Counted from the stretch's first letter, positions 46,422 to 55,664 are shown. The stretch: 64,000 nucleotides of DNA from Pedobacter panaciterrae (GCF_013204795.1 NZ_JABMKW010000008.1:1054001-1118000), one strand, 5' to 3'. The notes: generated by a model from the letters alone, not told the origin. Translations and numbers: made by a program.

Positions 46422-48289
46422 ACTATAAAAACATTTCTTTATTTCTATTACTTCTGCTATTGTGCAGCACCGCACAGAGTCAGGTTTCGGGAGATGAAGA
46501 TGTAAACATGTTTAATCAGGCCTTGCAAAGAGATCAGAAAGCCATAGATGCAGCAACAGCAGGATGGTGGCGCAAATCTATGAAAACGCACGATCAGCGC
46601 ATCGCGTGGTGGCGAGAGGCACGCTTTGGAATGTTCATTCATTGGGGACTTTACTCAAACCCTGCGGGAGAGTGGAAAGGCAAAAAAGTAAATGGCTATT
46701 CGGAACATTTGATGCGGAAAGAAAAGATCACAAGGGCCGCATATCTTGATCTGGCACATGAATTTAACCCATTAAAATTTAATGCCGAAGAATGGATTTT
46801 AAAAGCAAAGAATGCTGGTGTGGGGTACTTTATCATTACCGCTAAACATCATGATGGCTTTGCAATGTATGACAGTAAAGTGTCCGATTTTAATGTAATG
46901 CAACAAACACCGTTTAAGAGAGATCCAATGGCGGAACTGGCAGCAGCAGCTAAAAAGTACAACATGAAGTTTGGATTTTATTATTCTCATGCTTTTGACT
47001 GGGAACATCCCGATGCACCCGGAAACGACTGGGAATACCAAAATCCCGGAGGTGATAAATTATTGGGTGGTGCAAACTGGTTCGATAGTCACCCGGAATG
47101 GCTTCCTAAAGCTGTGAAATATGTAGATCAAAAGGCCATTCCTCAAATAAAAGAGTTAATTAACAAGTATCATCCCGATATACTTTGGTTTGATACCCCA
47201 CATAAACTACCGCTTTCTGAAAATCTGAGGATACTGGAAGCCATCCGTGAAACAGATCCAAATATCGTTGTCAACGGCAGACTTGCAAGAAGTAATTACG
47301 GCAACTTTGGCGATTACCTAAACACCGGCGATAGGCCAGCCGAACTGAGAACGGTAGAAGGCGACTCAGAGGCAATTCCAACAACGAATGAGTCGTATGG
47401 TTACTCAAAACACGACAACAGTCATAAATCTCCTAAATTCTTTATACAACTTCTGGCAACCAGTGCTTCAAGGGGTGGTAATCTTTTAATGAATATTGGT
47501 CCAAAAGGCGATGGTAGTTTTGATGAAAAAGATATCAGGATATTAGATGAAATAGGAACCTGGATGAAAACCAATTCAGCCAGCATAAAAGGCACAAAAC
47601 GTTCAGCCTTACCTATCCCTGCATGGGGTGTTATTACTCAGAAAGCTAACCTGCTTTACCTTCATGTATTTGACTGGCCAGCGGATGGTAATCTGCTTGT
47701 TGGAGGCTTAAAGAGCAATGTAAGTAACGCTTATCTTTTGGCGGATCCTTCGGAAAAGAAATTGATAATCAAACGCTTAACGCCTGAAGATGCTGTAGTC
47801 ACTTTGCCTCAAAAAGTGCCAGATGCTATTGATGCTGTTGTTGTACTGGAAGTAAAAGGCAATATACTTGCCGATACGGTAAGACGGTTAGTAAAAAACA
47901 CTACCAACAGACTGCTTGCTTTTGATGCCCAACTGCATGGTAAGAAATTTACTTTTGGCGATGGTAAAGCAGACCGCTATTATGTGGATGGGTGGAGGCT
48001 AAAGGACCAATACCTATCGTGGACCTTAAAATCACTTCAAGCAGCCAAATATAAAGTAGTAGTTAAATATATTGCAGGCTCAACTTCTGGAGCTGCTTAT
48101 GAAATCCAATTGGGAACTACTAAAATTAACACATCCGTAGTTCCTCCGGCCGATGGAATGGTAACCTCACAGGATGCAGGTGTTATTTCGGCGTCGGTGG
48201 GTATACAACTGCTTACCATTAAACCAACACAAATTAAAGGAGCTGAGCTAATGAAACTGTTAGAGGTACAGCTAATTCCTATTCAATAA
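46409..48289 (+). CDS. Alpha-L-fucosidase, GH29 (longer form)
   Basis: 626 residues with a signal peptide (AQSQ, about 25). GH29 barrel: WWREARFGMFIHWGLYSNPAGEW, YFIITAKHHDGFAMYDSK, LGFYYSHAFDW-like FGFYYSHAFDW and nucleophile D262 in PDILWFDTPHK. A C-terminal extension of about 130 residues after the usual beta domain (LLAFDAQLHGKKFTFGDGKADRYYVDGW) looks like an added jelly-roll or carbohydrate-binding module. GH29 enzymes are retaining fucosidases. This one has the long alpha-fucosidase layout but no recognisable linkage marker. It overlaps the lyase gene upstream and is followed by GH88 after 23 bases. Confidence 0.92.
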   Translation: MAKLNYKNISLFLLLLLLCSTAQSQVSGDEDVNMFNQALQRDQKAIDAATAGWWRKSMKTHDQRIAWWREARFGMFIHWGLYSNPAGEWKGKKVNGYSEHLMRKEKITRAAYLDLAHEFNPLKFNAEEWILKAKNAGVGYFIITAKHHDGFAMYDSKVSDFNVMQQTPFKRDPMAELAAAAKKYNMKFGFYYSHAFDWEHPDAPGNDWEYQNPGGDKLLGGANWFDSHPEWLPKAVKYVDQKAIPQIKELINKYHPDILWFDTPHKLPLSENLRILEAIRETDPNIVVNGRLARSNYGNFGDYLNTGDRPAELRTVEGDSEAIPTTNESYGYSKHDNSHKSPKFFIQLLATSASRGGNLLMNIGPKGDGSFDEKDIRILDEIGTWMKTNSASIKGTKRSALPIPAWGVITQKANLLYLHVFDWPADGNLLVGGLKSNVSNAYLLADPSEKKLIIKRLTPEDAVVTLPQKVPDAIDAVVVLEVKGNILADTVRRLVKNTTNRLLAFDAQLHGKKFTFGDGKADRYYVDGWRLKDQYLSWTLKSLQAAKYKVVVKYIAGSTSGAAYEIQLGTTKINTSVVPPADGMVTSQDAGVISASVGIQLLTIKPTQIKGAELMKLLEVQLIPIQ

Positions 48290-48312
48290 AACCTATAAAG
48301 CATTACCCAATC

Positions 48313-49500
48313 ATGAATAAATATATTTCTACCGCACTTATTTTATCTGTTTTTCAATTACCATCCCTTGCGCAAAAGATCAATGTAAAAAAGGCATTTG
48401 AGCAGGCATCGCAACAAACAGAGTTGATGCTTAAAGAAGTAGATCAGGCAAAGGCAGCTTCCGGTAAATCCGAACTGGTTTCGCCCAGAACGTTAGATCA
48501 TGGCAATTTAAAACTGGTAGCCTCCAAAGACTGGACAAGCGGTTTTTTCCCAGGAGAACTATGGTTTTTATACGAATATACAGGTAAAGAAAACTGGCTG
48601 ACACAGGCAAAGAAATTTTCTGCTGACATAGAAAAGGAAAAGCTAAATGGCGTAACCCACGATATGGGGTTTAAAGTGTACTGCAGTATCGGAACCGGAT
48701 ACAGGCTTACCAAAGATCCACACTACAAAGACGTAATTATCGAATCTGCGCAGACATTGAGTAAAAGATTTAATCCTAAAACTGGAGTGATCCGATCATG
48801 GGATCATAGTACGGATAAGTGGGTGAATCCGGTAATTATAGACAATATGATGAATCTGGAACTGCTTTTTGAAGCAACTAAGCTTACGGGTGATTCATCA
48901 TTCTATAAAATTGCTGTGAGCCATGCCAACACTACGATGAAGAATCATTTCCGTGCAGATTATAGCTCTTATCATGTTATCGATTATGATCCAAACACAG
49001 GGGCGGTTTTAAAAAAGAATACCCATCAGGGATATAGTCATGAATCGGCATGGGCAAGAGGGCAGGCATGGGCGCTGTATGGTTATACTATGTGTTATCG
49101 CTATACAAAAGATCCAGCATATTTAAATCAGGCAGAGCATGTTACAGCCTTTATTCTTAATCATAAAAACATGCCAAAAGACCTGGTGCCTTACTGGGAC
49201 TTTGATGCCCCTGGTATACCTAATGAGCCTCGAGATGCTTCTGCTGCTGCAGTAATTGCGTCTGGTCTTTACGAATTAAGCAAATATAGCAGCAATAAGA
49301 ATTTATATAAAAGTAAAGCCAATCTCATGTTGCAGAGTTTAAGCACAAAGTATATTTCACCTGAAGGAGAGAATAAGGGCTTTATTTTATTACACAGTAC
49401 AGGTTCAAAGCCATCTAACAGCGAAGTAGATGTACCGATTTCTTATGCAGATTATTATTATCTGGAAGCACTTTTAAGATACAAAGCATTAAATAAATAA
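48313..49500 (+). CDS. Unsaturated glucuronyl hydrolase, GH88
   Basis: 395 residues with a signal peptide (SLAQ, about 21). (alpha/alpha)6 barrel with DWTSGFFPGELWFLYEYTG at the start, catalytic aspartates D117 (THDMGF) and D177 (IIDNMMNLE), and HESAWARGQAWALYGY, all GH88 landmarks. It hydrates the 4,5-double bond of unsaturated uronic acids left by polysaccharide lyases, so it fits with the lyase and PL6 genes beside it. A 97-base gap to the next gene holds a probable internal promoter motif. Confidence 0.93.
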   Translation: MNKYISTALILSVFQLPSLAQKINVKKAFEQASQQTELMLKEVDQAKAASGKSELVSPRTLDHGNLKLVASKDWTSGFFPGELWFLYEYTGKENWLTQAKKFSADIEKEKLNGVTHDMGFKVYCSIGTGYRLTKDPHYKDVIIESAQTLSKRFNPKTGVIRSWDHSTDKWVNPVIIDNMMNLELLFEATKLTGDSSFYKIAVSHANTTMKNHFRADYSSYHVIDYDPNTGAVLKKNTHQGYSHESAWARGQAWALYGYTMCYRYTKDPAYLNQAEHVTAFILNHKNMPKDLVPYWDFDAPGIPNEPRDASAAAVIASGLYELSKYSSNKNLYKSKANLMLQSLSTKYISPEGENKGFILLHSTGSKPSNSEVDVPISYADYYYLEALLRYKALNK

Positions 49501-49553
49501 GCCAATTAGGCTGAACGATAGGCAAAAAACAAAGAGTATTAACCAGTTATTAC

Positions 49554-49582
49554 TCCCTAATTTAGGTATTGCTCAATTACAT
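49554..49582 (+). promoter_or_regulatory. PUL 2 shared motif before GH29
   Basis: TCCCTAA (49554-49560), then ATTGCTCAATTACAT (49568-49582), 15 bases before the start codon of the GH29 gene at 49598. The second part matches 14 of 15 bases of the minus-strand sequence upstream of the beta-helix gene at 54051. The palindromic core is ATTG-CT-CAAT. Confidence 0.5.
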
Positions 49583-49597
49583 TTATCAAAATATAAC

Positions 49598-51034
49598 ATG
49601 CGTAGAATACTATTTTTAATAACGTTAGCGCTTCTCTTTCTGGGACAAACAGGCTACAGTCAGAAACAATTATCTAAAGATGAACGTATGAAATGGTGGC
49701 GAGAGGCCAAGTTTGGAATGTTCATTCACTGGGGTGTTTACGCACAGTTTGCAGGGGTTTATAAAGGTCATGAACAACTTAGGGGTGGGGCCGAATGGAT
49801 CATGAACCGTTCTAAAATCCCGGTAGCCGAATATCAGGAAATGGCTAAAAGTTTTAATCCTGTAAAATACGATCCGGATGCATGGGTAAAAATGGCAAAA
49901 GACGCAGGCATGAAATATATCATCATTACTGCTAAACATCATGATGGATTTGCCTTGTTTAACTCAAAAGCCAGCAAGTGGGACATAACTGATGCCACGC
50001 CATACGGTAAAGATCTGTTAAAGCCTTTGGCAGAAGCTTGTAAAAAGCAAGGAATGAAACTTGGCTTTTACTACTCGCAGGCCCAAGATTGGAATAACGC
50101 AGGAGGATCTGCAGCAAGAAAGGTAATGACTGAAGGCTGGTTAAATCCGGACTCGGCAAAGGTCGACGCTTACACTGAAGCTCATCATGGACATTGGGAT
50201 CCTGCCCAGGAAACCAAATCCTTTGCTCAGTATATTGATGAGGTATCGGTACCTCAGGTTAAAGAACTGATGACCAATTATGGCGATATAGCGGTGCTAT
50301 GGTGGGATACCCCAACAAACATGACAGATGAAGCAGCGTTGAAATTACAGGATGCCTTAAAAACACAACCTCAGATTATTACCAACGACCGTTTAAAACG
50401 TCCTAATTTTCCGGGAGATACCAAAACTCCTGAACAAAAAATACCCAATCAGGCAGAGTTGGATGGAATGGACTGGGAAACCTGCATGACCATGAACGGA
50501 ACCTGGGGATTTAGAACTTCAGATACCAAATGGAAATCGACAGAAACGCTGATCAGAAACCTTGCCGATATTGCCTCTAAAGGTGGTAATTACCTATTGA
50601 ACATAGGGCCTAAGCCAGATGGAACTTTTCCTGAGGAAAGCATAGAACGATTAAAAGCCATTGGCAATTGGATGAAAGTAAATAGCGAAGCGATTTACGC
50701 GACCAAATCAAGTCCGATACCCCCGCTAGAATGGGGACGCTGTACCCGAAAAGAAACAGCCAAAGGTACCACGCTTTATTTCTCTGTATTTAATTGGCCA
50801 TCAGATGGCAAATTGGTTATTCCTAATCTTAAAAATGAAGTGCTTTCAGCTACATTGTTAGCCACAAAAAGCAAGCTGAAAACCGCTACAGAAAATGGTG
50901 TTTTAACCATAGCACTACCTTCGGCAGCGCCAGATGCAATTGCAAGTGTAATAAAGGTTGAGTTTGAAGGTATTGTTGGAAATCAAATTCAGACGAAGCC
51001 CAAAGAAGCAATGAAAACAGGAGCACTAGATTAA
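49598..51034 (+). CDS. Alpha-L-fucosidase, GH29 (shorter form)
   Basis: 478 residues with a signal peptide (GYSQ, about 21). GH29 blocks: MKWWREAKFGMFIHWGVYAQFAGVYKG, YIIITAKHHDGFALF, LGFYYSQAQDWN and nucleophile D237 in VLWWDTPTN. It ends after a standard C-terminal beta domain, so it lacks the extension seen in the GH29 gene 1.3 kb upstream. The two are well diverged, which suggests different fucosyl linkages. It probably has its own promoter (gap 49501-49597) and runs into PL6 after 5 bases. Confidence 0.92.
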   Translation: MRRILFLITLALLFLGQTGYSQKQLSKDERMKWWREAKFGMFIHWGVYAQFAGVYKGHEQLRGGAEWIMNRSKIPVAEYQEMAKSFNPVKYDPDAWVKMAKDAGMKYIIITAKHHDGFALFNSKASKWDITDATPYGKDLLKPLAEACKKQGMKLGFYYSQAQDWNNAGGSAARKVMTEGWLNPDSAKVDAYTEAHHGHWDPAQETKSFAQYIDEVSVPQVKELMTNYGDIAVLWWDTPTNMTDEAALKLQDALKTQPQIITNDRLKRPNFPGDTKTPEQKIPNQAELDGMDWETCMTMNGTWGFRTSDTKWKSTETLIRNLADIASKGGNYLLNIGPKPDGTFPEESIERLKAIGNWMKVNSEAIYATKSSPIPPLEWGRCTRKETAKGTTLYFSVFNWPSDGKLVIPNLKNEVLSATLLATKSKLKTATENGVLTIALPSAAPDAIASVIKVEFEGIVGNQIQTKPKEAMKTGALD

Positions 51035-51039
51035 TTATA

Positions 51040-52368
51040 ATGAAGAAAAATATAGTTCTGGGATTAATCCTTTTTCTGGGATTTAACTCTGCTTTAAGCG
51101 CAAAAGAATACAAAATAAAATCGGCTAAAGATCTGGAAGTTTTACATTTAAAACCAGGTGATAAGGTGATTATGCAAGCCGGAGAATGGAAAGATCAGCA
51201 ATTGGTATTTAAAGGAACAGGCACCAAAAATCAGCCTGTTACTCTTACCAGCGCAACACCCGGCAGTATCACACTAAGTGGAAATTCTACGCTTAAAATT
51301 GATGGTGCATGGCTGGTCGTGGATGGTCTTTCCTTTGCAAATGGATATATCGACAAGGGTGATGTAGTACTATTCTCAACCAAATCAACATGGTGCAGAC
51401 TAACGAATACTGCTATTGTTGAATATAATAACCCAGATAAAACAGCTGATTATCGATGGATATCTATGAATGGTTTTAATAACAGGGTAGATCATTGCTT
51501 TATCAAAGGTAAAAGCCATCAGGGGGTTACCCTTACGGTATGGCTGTCAGACAAGCCTAACTACCACAGAATAGACCATAACTATTTTGGAGAAAGACCG
51601 GAATTGGGAGGTAATGGCGGTGAAACTTTAAGGATAGGCAACAGCACCTGGTCCCTTCATGATTCAAAGACCATCATTGAAAACAACATATTTGAACATT
51701 GCGACGGAGAATTGGAAGCTGTATCTATTAAATCGTGCAAAAATATTATCCGCAACAACCTGTTTTATGAATGTAAAGCAACACTTACCCTGCGCCATGG
51801 CAATAACTCAGAAGTATACGGAAACTACTTTATAGGCAACAATAAACCAGGTACAGGCGGAATAAGGATAATTGCCGAAGGGCATAACGTGCACGACAAT
51901 TACCTGCAAGGTATTACAGGAAAGAGTGTTAGCGCAGCAATTTCTATTATGGCCGGATTACCAAATCCGGAACTTAAAAGCCACTGGCAGGTTAAAAACG
52001 CAAGTATCATCAACAACCTGATCATTAACGCTACTGAACCCTTTTCAATAAGTGCTGGTTATAATCCAGGCAGGTATTTGCCACCATTAAACACCATTTT
52101 CTCAAAAAATGTAATTGTAACCGAACATGAACCGCTAAAATGGAATGATAACAAGGTAGAAATTGAATTTAAAGACAACCTGATTGTAGGTAATAGTGCT
52201 TTTGGTGAGCTTCCAAGAGGTTTTGCTGTTCAAAATATTAAGTTAAAAAAGGATCAAAATGGATTGTACTTAAGGCCTGATGAGTTAGCCCATGAGCCTT
52301 TTTGGAAAACCGAAGCTATTGGCCCATCTTGGGAAAAAGGCATGACCGAGGTATTTAAAATCGAATAA
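51040..52368 (+). CDS. Polysaccharide lyase family 6 (alginate lyase/chondroitinase B-like)
   Basis: 442 residues with a signal peptide (ALSAKEY, about 21-22). Right-handed parallel beta-helix beginning KIKSAKDLEVLHLKPGDKVIMQAGEWKDQQLVF. Catalytic base K231 (VSIKSCKNI) and acid R252 (LTLRHGN) are 21 residues apart, as in chondroitinase B, and calcium ligands E224 and E226 (GELEA) sit at the same offsets. The family cleaves alginate (poly-MG) or dermatan sulfate by beta-elimination. The absence of sulfatases favours a non-sulfated uronate polymer here. It is the last gene of the plus-strand run, and a long hairpin follows. Confidence 0.92.
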   Translation: MKKNIVLGLILFLGFNSALSAKEYKIKSAKDLEVLHLKPGDKVIMQAGEWKDQQLVFKGTGTKNQPVTLTSATPGSITLSGNSTLKIDGAWLVVDGLSFANGYIDKGDVVLFSTKSTWCRLTNTAIVEYNNPDKTADYRWISMNGFNNRVDHCFIKGKSHQGVTLTVWLSDKPNYHRIDHNYFGERPELGGNGGETLRIGNSTWSLHDSKTIIENNIFEHCDGELEAVSIKSCKNIIRNNLFYECKATLTLRHGNNSEVYGNYFIGNNKPGTGGIRIIAEGHNVHDNYLQGITGKSVSAAISIMAGLPNPELKSHWQVKNASIINNLIINATEPFSISAGYNPGRYLPPLNTIFSKNVIVTEHEPLKWNDNKVEIEFKDNLIVGNSAFGELPRGFAVQNIKLKKDQNGLYLRPDELAHEPFWKTEAIGPSWEKGMTEVFKIE

Positions 52369-52398
52369 AGGCAAAAATAACCGTTCTTTTCGGAGTCT

Positions 52399-52438
52399 GG
52401 AACCTTTTGCCCGCATCGCTAAAAAGGGCAAAAGTTCC
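52399..52438. terminator. Hairpin between convergent PL6 and beta-helix genes
   Basis: GGAACCTTTTGCCC (52399-52412) faces GGGCAAAAGTTCC (52426-52438), 13 pairs with one bulged C and a 13-base loop. It lies 30 bases after the PL6 stop and 74 bases before the 3' end of the opposing gene. It is a plausible two-way terminator, although no T-run follows. Confidence 0.6.
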
Positions 52439-52512
52439 TAGGCCTCCTCTAAGAAGGTGATTTTTTAGGAAAGCAGGAGTACTAGCATGTATAAGAGTTT
52501 AACCTGTCAGGT

Positions 52513-54051
52513 TTATTTTGTACTTCTTGCTTTCAACTGTGCTTTAAACAAAGAAGAAGGCTCCAAATCTGATTGGTTTAGACCTTCCCATTCTCCACTT
52601 TCTTTACCATCCAAGCGACCTTTTAGTTTTTTGCCTCGTAAACCTATTGCATAGTTTTTTCCAGAAACCCATGGGTTTTGTACTGCTGCGCCTGATACCT
52701 TGCAGTTCCATAATACCTGAGTTACACCCGACCAACCATGTCCGCTGCCCCAGTTGCCACGATCCTGCACATTAATTTCTCCATCGGTATCTATATTGTC
52801 GTATAATGTTCCTGAAGCCCACCTGTGGTGTGGTCCAATATCGGCATGTGTTTTTCTGGATTTGCAGTTGTAAAAAACATTCGGTCCATTAACGCGGGCG
52901 CCTGTAACATAATCATGGCGTCCTTCAGTAGTTTCGAGATTCTGAAAAAGGTTTTGCTGACCTTCATTATTAAAAGAATATCTTCTGCCACCTGTAATGA
53001 TAGATTTTGCATCAAAGCACTTAGAATCAGTTACTGTTATGTTTTTAGCACCTGGTCTAAGACTCACGCAGGAGTTGCCAAAATAGTAAGAACTCACATT
53101 CCTTACCCATCCATTTTCGATATGATCAAATTCAACTGCAACCCAGGCATGGTCTTCATCAACATCACCAACAAATTCCGATTCAAAACGCATGTTTTCT
53201 ATTCCGTTTTCGGCTAATCTGCCTGCATACTGATATTTGAATACCTCACCACCACCGTATTTTTTATCCATAGACATTACAATCGGGTTGTCTATAGAAA
53301 TCTTATTGCCGTTAATAGCCGTTATTTGTCGCTCATAACTAAGGTTGTATTCTTGTGCTGTCCATTGCTTTGTACCATCTCTGGCAATAATCTGATCCAT
53401 CTTTAAGTCATGAATCCATGCTTCCGTTCCTGGTCTGAAAACTATTATACGATCGCCTTTTTTTAAGCCTTCTGATGATGCTATATTGAAAGATTTAGCA
53501 CCTGTTGGTACATAGTCATCAACAATTTCTACCCTGCTGTTTTTTACTTCAATAACCTTTCCCTTTCCACTTACTTTAATTAGAGATCTTTGTCCTTTTC
53601 CGGTTGCAATAAGCTTTGTAACACCGCCCTCTCCGCGTAAAATGATACCACTTGTTTGTATAGAAATGCTTCCGGAAATGGGATAGCTCCCTTTCTTAAG
53701 TAGGATAGCCCCTCTATATCCATTTCTATCGGGTGCTAAAGCCGCAACTTCGTCAATAGCCTGCTGAATTGCCTTTCCTGCATCACCCTGTACCGGATTA
53801 AGGTTTTTAACTACTTTTATATCAGGTATTTCTATTAATCCATGATGATAGCCAACATTACTGAAATCAGGAATGGTATTTCCATTTTCATCGGGGATAT
53901 AAGTAATGCTGCCATCCTTATTTACGGTAAGAAATTTTGACTTCCAAAAAGTGCCGTCCTTTTTAAAGGAAATGATAATGGGGTAGATAAACAGACAAGA
54001 GCTTATCAGAATAAGATAGAATGCCTTTAGTATGTTTTTGTTGCTGCTCAT
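52513..54051 (-). CDS. Secreted right-handed beta-helix protein (pectate-lyase-like)
   Basis: 512 residues with an N-terminal hydrophobic signal or anchor (about 8-28). After a short region with DGSITYIPDENGNTIPDFSNVGYHHG comes a pectate-lyase superfamily beta-helix: AIQQAIDEVAALAPDRNGYRGAILLKKGSYPISGSISIQTSGIILRGEG (about 92-145) and later coils EFDHIENGWVRNVSSYYFGNSCVSLRPGAKNITVTDSKCFD. H/R-rich segments (SRKTHADIGPHHRWASGTLYDNI) may form an active site. No lyase family can be assigned with certainty. The gene converges with PUL 2, and its upstream motif matches that of the PUL 2 GH29 gene, so I read it as a PUL 2 member. Confidence 0.8.
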   Translation of the reverse strand: MSSNKNILKAFYLILISSCLFIYPIIISFKKDGTFWKSKFLTVNKDGSITYIPDENGNTIPDFSNVGYHHGLIEIPDIKVVKNLNPVQGDAGKAIQQAIDEVAALAPDRNGYRGAILLKKGSYPISGSISIQTSGIILRGEGGVTKLIATGKGQRSLIKVSGKGKVIEVKNSRVEIVDDYVPTGAKSFNIASSEGLKKGDRIIVFRPGTEAWIHDLKMDQIIARDGTKQWTAQEYNLSYERQITAINGNKISIDNPIVMSMDKKYGGGEVFKYQYAGRLAENGIENMRFESEFVGDVDEDHAWVAVEFDHIENGWVRNVSSYYFGNSCVSLRPGAKNITVTDSKCFDAKSIITGGRRYSFNNEGQQNLFQNLETTEGRHDYVTGARVNGPNVFYNCKSRKTHADIGPHHRWASGTLYDNIDTDGEINVQDRGNWGSGHGWSGVTQVLWNCKVSGAAVQNPWVSGKNYAIGLRGKKLKGRLDGKESGEWEGLNQSDLEPSSLFKAQLKARSTK

Positions 54052-54088
54052 TTTTTAATATTACTGGTGCTTATTGTCAGTTGTACAC

Positions 54089-54113
54089 ATGCAATTGAGC
54101 AATAATTGAGGGA
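54089..54113 (-). promoter_or_regulatory. PUL 2 shared motif before the beta-helix gene
   Basis: Read on the minus strand: TCCCTCAATT, then ATTGCTCAATTGCAT, located 38 bases before the start codon at 54051. It shares TCCCT and 14 of 15 bases of the second part with the site at 49554-49582, implying the same regulator. Confidence 0.5.
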
Positions 54114-54167
54114 TTTTTACTCTCTGTACTTGGCACAATAATCAACCGAGTTGGCATGTTGAAACAA

Positions 54168-54201
54168 AAAAGGCCCTGAACCATCCGGTTCAAAGCCTTT
54201 T
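54168..54201 (-). terminator. Rho-independent terminator of the H/G-rich protein gene
   Basis: Inverted repeat AAAAGGC..GAACC-ATCC-GGTTC..GCCTTTT with a 3-base internal loop, 18 bases downstream of the stop of the minus-strand gene ending at 54219. On the minus strand it is followed by TTGTTTC. Confidence 0.75.
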
Positions 54202-54218
54202 AACTAAAAAATGGAACT

Positions 54219-54740
54219 CTAATGTTTTCCGTGCCCATGACCATTGCCATGACCGTTTCCGTGTCCTCTTCCACGATCACCCTTCCAGCCTCTGTCGTTG
54301 CCTTTGTATTTTTTATACTTATAAGAATCGTGTCTGTCATAACCTCTATCTACATAGCGCACCTGACGGCTGTAACGAACCGGTTGAGAACGGTATGATC
54401 TGTATCTCGCATATCTTACCCTATGGTCTCTATAATAGCGATATGGCTCAGGTGAATTAATAACCACCTTATATCCATGGTATAAATCGTAATCTCTGTA
54501 TCTTGGAGGTAGGCCCGCAGAGAAAGTCCAGTTCCCATTACTCAGGTAAATAAACTGTCTGGTAGGAACATAATAGTAACTCTCAATATCAGGCATATAA
54601 TAATAATCAGCATGATCATAGCCTGAAGGGCCCCATGCGGGCTGAGAACCAATGTTTACGCTAAGGCTAACCTGAGCATCTGACTTGTTAGGCAAAAGCC
54701 CAATTGCCGCAAGTAATGTTAAAAATAATAGCTTTTTCAT
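54219..54740 (-). CDS. Secreted Tyr/Arg-rich protein with His-Gly tail
   Basis: 173 residues from the ATG at 54740 (an in-frame TTG six bases further upstream is not needed). Signal peptide MKKLLFLTLLAAIGLLPNKSDAQ, then SLSVNIGSQPAWGPSGYDHADYYYMPDIESYYYVPTRQFIYLSNGNW, a pattern seen in small secreted Bacteroidota proteins of unknown function. A basic Tyr/Arg-rich middle is followed by a low-complexity C-terminal 25 residues (GRGHGNGHGNGHGHGKH) that could bind metal ions, which is inference. It is separate from the DUF4382 gene upstream by 42 bases and may be co-transcribed with it. Confidence 0.75.
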   Translation of the reverse strand: MKKLLFLTLLAAIGLLPNKSDAQVSLSVNIGSQPAWGPSGYDHADYYYMPDIESYYYVPTRQFIYLSNGNWTFSAGLPPRYRDYDLYHGYKVVINSPEPYRYYRDHRVRYARYRSYRSQPVRYSRQVRYVDRGYDRHDSYKYKKYKGNDRGWKGDRGRGHGNGHGNGHGHGKH

Positions 54741-54782
54741 AACCAAATGTTTTAAGTGTGTGTTAAAAAATGGTAATAATGT

Positions 54783-55568
54783 TTATTGTAAATTAATGGT
54801 ACCAATACTGGTATTCTGACCAGCTGTGACAGAAACATTAGGAATAGTAGTTTCTGCAAAACCCTCAACAGGTAATATTTTTACAGTATAGTTTCCTGTG
54901 GCTAACCCTCCAACAGTAAACATACCTGTAGCATTTGTTACAGTTCCAACGGTATCAGTTCCGGCGATAACCAAAACCTCCGGGTGACTTGTTAGTGGTA
55001 ATACTACACCAGAAATTAAACCAGATGTTGCAACGGTAACACCTCTAACAACAGGTTTAAGTATATATTTTCCATTTCCAGTTGCAACAATAGATTTAGC
55101 TGCATCAAAGTCAAGAAGCAGAGAATAAGTAACCCCTGGCAACAATTCAGGATTTTCTGTAAGTTTTACTTTCCATCCAGAGCTTTGTGCACTAGGTGTT
55201 TTTAAATCTTGTACCTGGCCATCAACAACGATGGTATTGTTGTCATAAAGCACGAGTCTGATCTCAGTGATCTCGCCAGATGGCATATCGCCAGAGGCCA
55301 CTAAGATATCAGGATTACTGGTGCCAATTCGAAAATCAAGAATGTTGAATATTCCATGATCAACCTCAAAGGTGTAAGGTTTACCGCCCGAAAGCAGAAT
55401 TACTTGCTTTACATTTAAATTGATAGCGTCAAAATCTCCCGGAGCATCAGTCATCCTGATCTCTACCTTAGTAGTGCCAGAAGCCTGACTGTCTTTTTTA
55501 CAACCTATAAGTGATGCTATTGCAATAACCAATACCATCAGGGTTGCATAAATTGTTTTGTTTTTCAT
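54783..55568 (-). CDS. DUF4382 lipoprotein
   Basis: 261 residues with a lipobox LIGC (C23). DUF4382 signature: TTKVEIRMTDAPGDFDAINLNVKQVILL (about 32-60), FNILDFRIGTSNPDILVASGDMPSGEITEIRLVL and YSLLLDFDAAKSIVATGNGKYILKPVVR. The C-terminal 75 residues form a carboxypeptidase-regulatory-like beta-sandwich (ISGVVLPLTSHPEVLVIAG..TVTNATGMFTVGGLATGNYTVKILP). The function is unknown; probably surface or periplasmic. It is divergent from the two-component operon and shares its operator-like region. Confidence 0.88.
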   Translation of the reverse strand: MKNKTIYATLMVLVIAIASLIGCKKDSQASGTTKVEIRMTDAPGDFDAINLNVKQVILLSGGKPYTFEVDHGIFNILDFRIGTSNPDILVASGDMPSGEITEIRLVLYDNNTIVVDGQVQDLKTPSAQSSGWKVKLTENPELLPGVTYSLLLDFDAAKSIVATGNGKYILKPVVRGVTVATSGLISGVVLPLTSHPEVLVIAGTDTVGTVTNATGMFTVGGLATGNYTVKILPVEGFAETTIPNVSVTAGQNTSIGTINLQ

Positions 55569-55620
55569 AGTAGTAGAGTTTTAAATTCTTCAATTAATAA
55601 CTCAAAGCTCAACTCTGAAC

Positions 55621-55638
55621 ATGAAAACAACATGAAAT
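55621..55638. promoter_or_regulatory. Response-regulator box A: ATGAAA direct repeat, 11-bp spacing
   Basis: ATGAAA at 55621-55626 and ATGAAAT at 55632-55638, start-to-start 11 bases. Direct repeats at 11-bp steps are the usual OmpR/PhoB binding layout. It sits between the divergent DUF4382 and two-component genes. A larger inverted repeat AACATGAAATTCA (55629-55641) / TGAATTTCATGTT (55673-55685) links it to box B. Confidence 0.55.
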
Positions 55639-55664
55639 TCAAAAAATAATTTAATTCTTTTGAA

